Shown: in pieces, positions 5,443-6,021 of the stretch
Numbering within the stretch: the first letter of the stretch is position 1
How the letters are laid out: each line of letters starts with the position of its first letter
From: Acidobacteriota bacterium
GTDB lineage: Bacteria; Acidobacteriota; Terriglobia; Acidiferrales; UBA7541
Assembly (NCBI GenBank): GCA_003131985.1
Contig: PKWH01000315.1
Span: 7,228 to 13,248 of the forward strand
DNA: 6,021 nucleotides
Direction: 5' to 3'
Program-made: the position numbers and the translations under genes
Notes under the pieces: generated by a model
What the model was told of the DNA's origin: nothing
What the model saw: the letters and a program-made list of their open reading frames with translations, nothing else
The model's database searches: none

Positions 5443-6021
5443 CTATTCGTAGCGCAGCGCGACCATCGGATCAACTCGCGTAGCTCGCCGCGCAGGAATG
5501 TAGCACGCGGCCAGCGCCACCAGCGCCAACAGCACAGCAACTACGCCAATCGTCACCGGATCGTTGGCGTGCACGCCGTATAGCATCGATGTCAAATACC
5601 GTGTCACGCCTAGCGCCACGCCAATTCCCACCACCGCACCTACCACTGCCAGCGCAAGTCCTTGCTTCACGACAAGCCTCAGCACGTCGCGCTCCTGCGC
5701 GCCGAGGGCCATGCGAATCCCGATTTCCCTCGTCCGCCGCGACACTTCATAAGACAACAAACCGTAAAGCCCAATACACGCCAGCATCAGCGCCAGCAAA
5801 CCGAAAAACGCCGAGAGCCGCGCAACCAGACGCTCCTGAAAAAGCAGCCTGTCGATCTGCTGCGACTCGGTCGTCACCTGAAAGAGCGGCATATTTTCAT
5901 TGAGTTGCGCTACCACGCGCCGTATTGCGGGAAGCAAAGCTTGCGGGTCGGCCGCTGTGCGCACCTCGAACGTCGCGCCCGAACCGCTCTGCGGCGCATA
6001 CATCGTCGGGCTGATGTCCTG
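5443..6021 (-). CDS. ADOP/MacB-type FtsX-domain permease, C-terminal 192 residues, 5' end outside window
   Basis: This is the C-terminal end of a large inner-membrane permease of the MacB/FtsX type. The fragment opens with the end of a periplasmic domain (FEVRTAADPQALLPAIRRVV, about 18-37). An FtsX domain follows, with membrane segments at roughly 69-91, 121-143 and 154-175. Between the first two lies the cytoplasmic motif SRRTREIGIRMALGAQ (94-109), typical of this superfamily. The protein finishes with PARRATRVDPMVALRYE, the usual MacB-like tail. The wording of the C-terminus (TSMLYGV..DPVT, IPARRATRVDPMVALRYE) fits the acidobacterial duplicated orphan permease family, whose full members are about 800 residues with two FtsX units. 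These usually occur without a dedicated ATPase next to them, and their substrates are unknown. The neighbouring DrrA-type ATPase is not its expected partner. The frame remains open to the window edge. Confidence 0.9.
   Translation of the reverse strand, partial: QDISPTMYAPQSGSGATFEVRTAADPQALLPAIRRVVAQLNENMPLFQVTTESQQIDRLLFQERLVARLSAFFGLLALMLACIGLYGLLSYEVSRRTREIGIRMALGAQERDVLRLVVKQGLALAVVGAVVGIGVALGVTRYLTSMLYGVHANDPVTIGVVAVLLALVALAACYIPARRATRVDPMVALRYE

Overview
The window looks like chromosomal DNA of a member of the Acidobacteriota. It is fairly GC-rich. The right-hand gene has the C-terminal signature of the acidobacterial duplicated orphan permease (ADOP) group, and the central intergenic gap carries short GC-rich hairpins of a style I associate from memory with dispersed repeats in acidobacterial genomes. 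The phylum call is an inference and I could not test it by search.

Left half, plus strand (1-3343): three co-directional, tightly packed genes that look like one transcription unit. They are the 3' end of enolase (partial, 1-510), a putative GH144-like 'glucoamylase family' glycoside hydrolase (491-1795, overlapping enolase by 20 bases), and a mercuric-reductase-like FAD/NAD(P) disulfide oxidoreductase (1826-3343, 30 bases further on with a clear AGGA ribosome site). The layout suggests co-expression of glycolysis, a glucan-cleaving enzyme and a redox flavoprotein, but no direct biochemical link between them is visible.

Centre (3344-3534): the gap between convergent genes. It holds four palindromes or hairpins in under 170 bases. 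The first has a short T-rich tail and is a reasonable terminator for the plus-strand unit.

Right half, minus strand (read from 6021 down to 3535): the 3' part of an ADOP/MacB-type permease (5443-6021, partial), a 211-base gap with a possible extended -10 promoter and a possible 22-codon leader ORF, then a DrrA-like ABC ATPase (4296-5231) and its ABC-2 membrane partner (3535-4287), 8 bases apart. The last two form a complete two-gene exporter of unknown substrate.

I see no CRISPR array, tRNA, rRNA, insertion sequence or phage gene. Most of the window is ordinary. The points worth a second look are the MerA-like flavoprotein without the mercury-handling cysteines, the GH144-like enzyme without a signal peptide, the modified enolase C-terminus overlapping its neighbour, the palindrome cluster, and the possible leader ORF upstream of the exporter.
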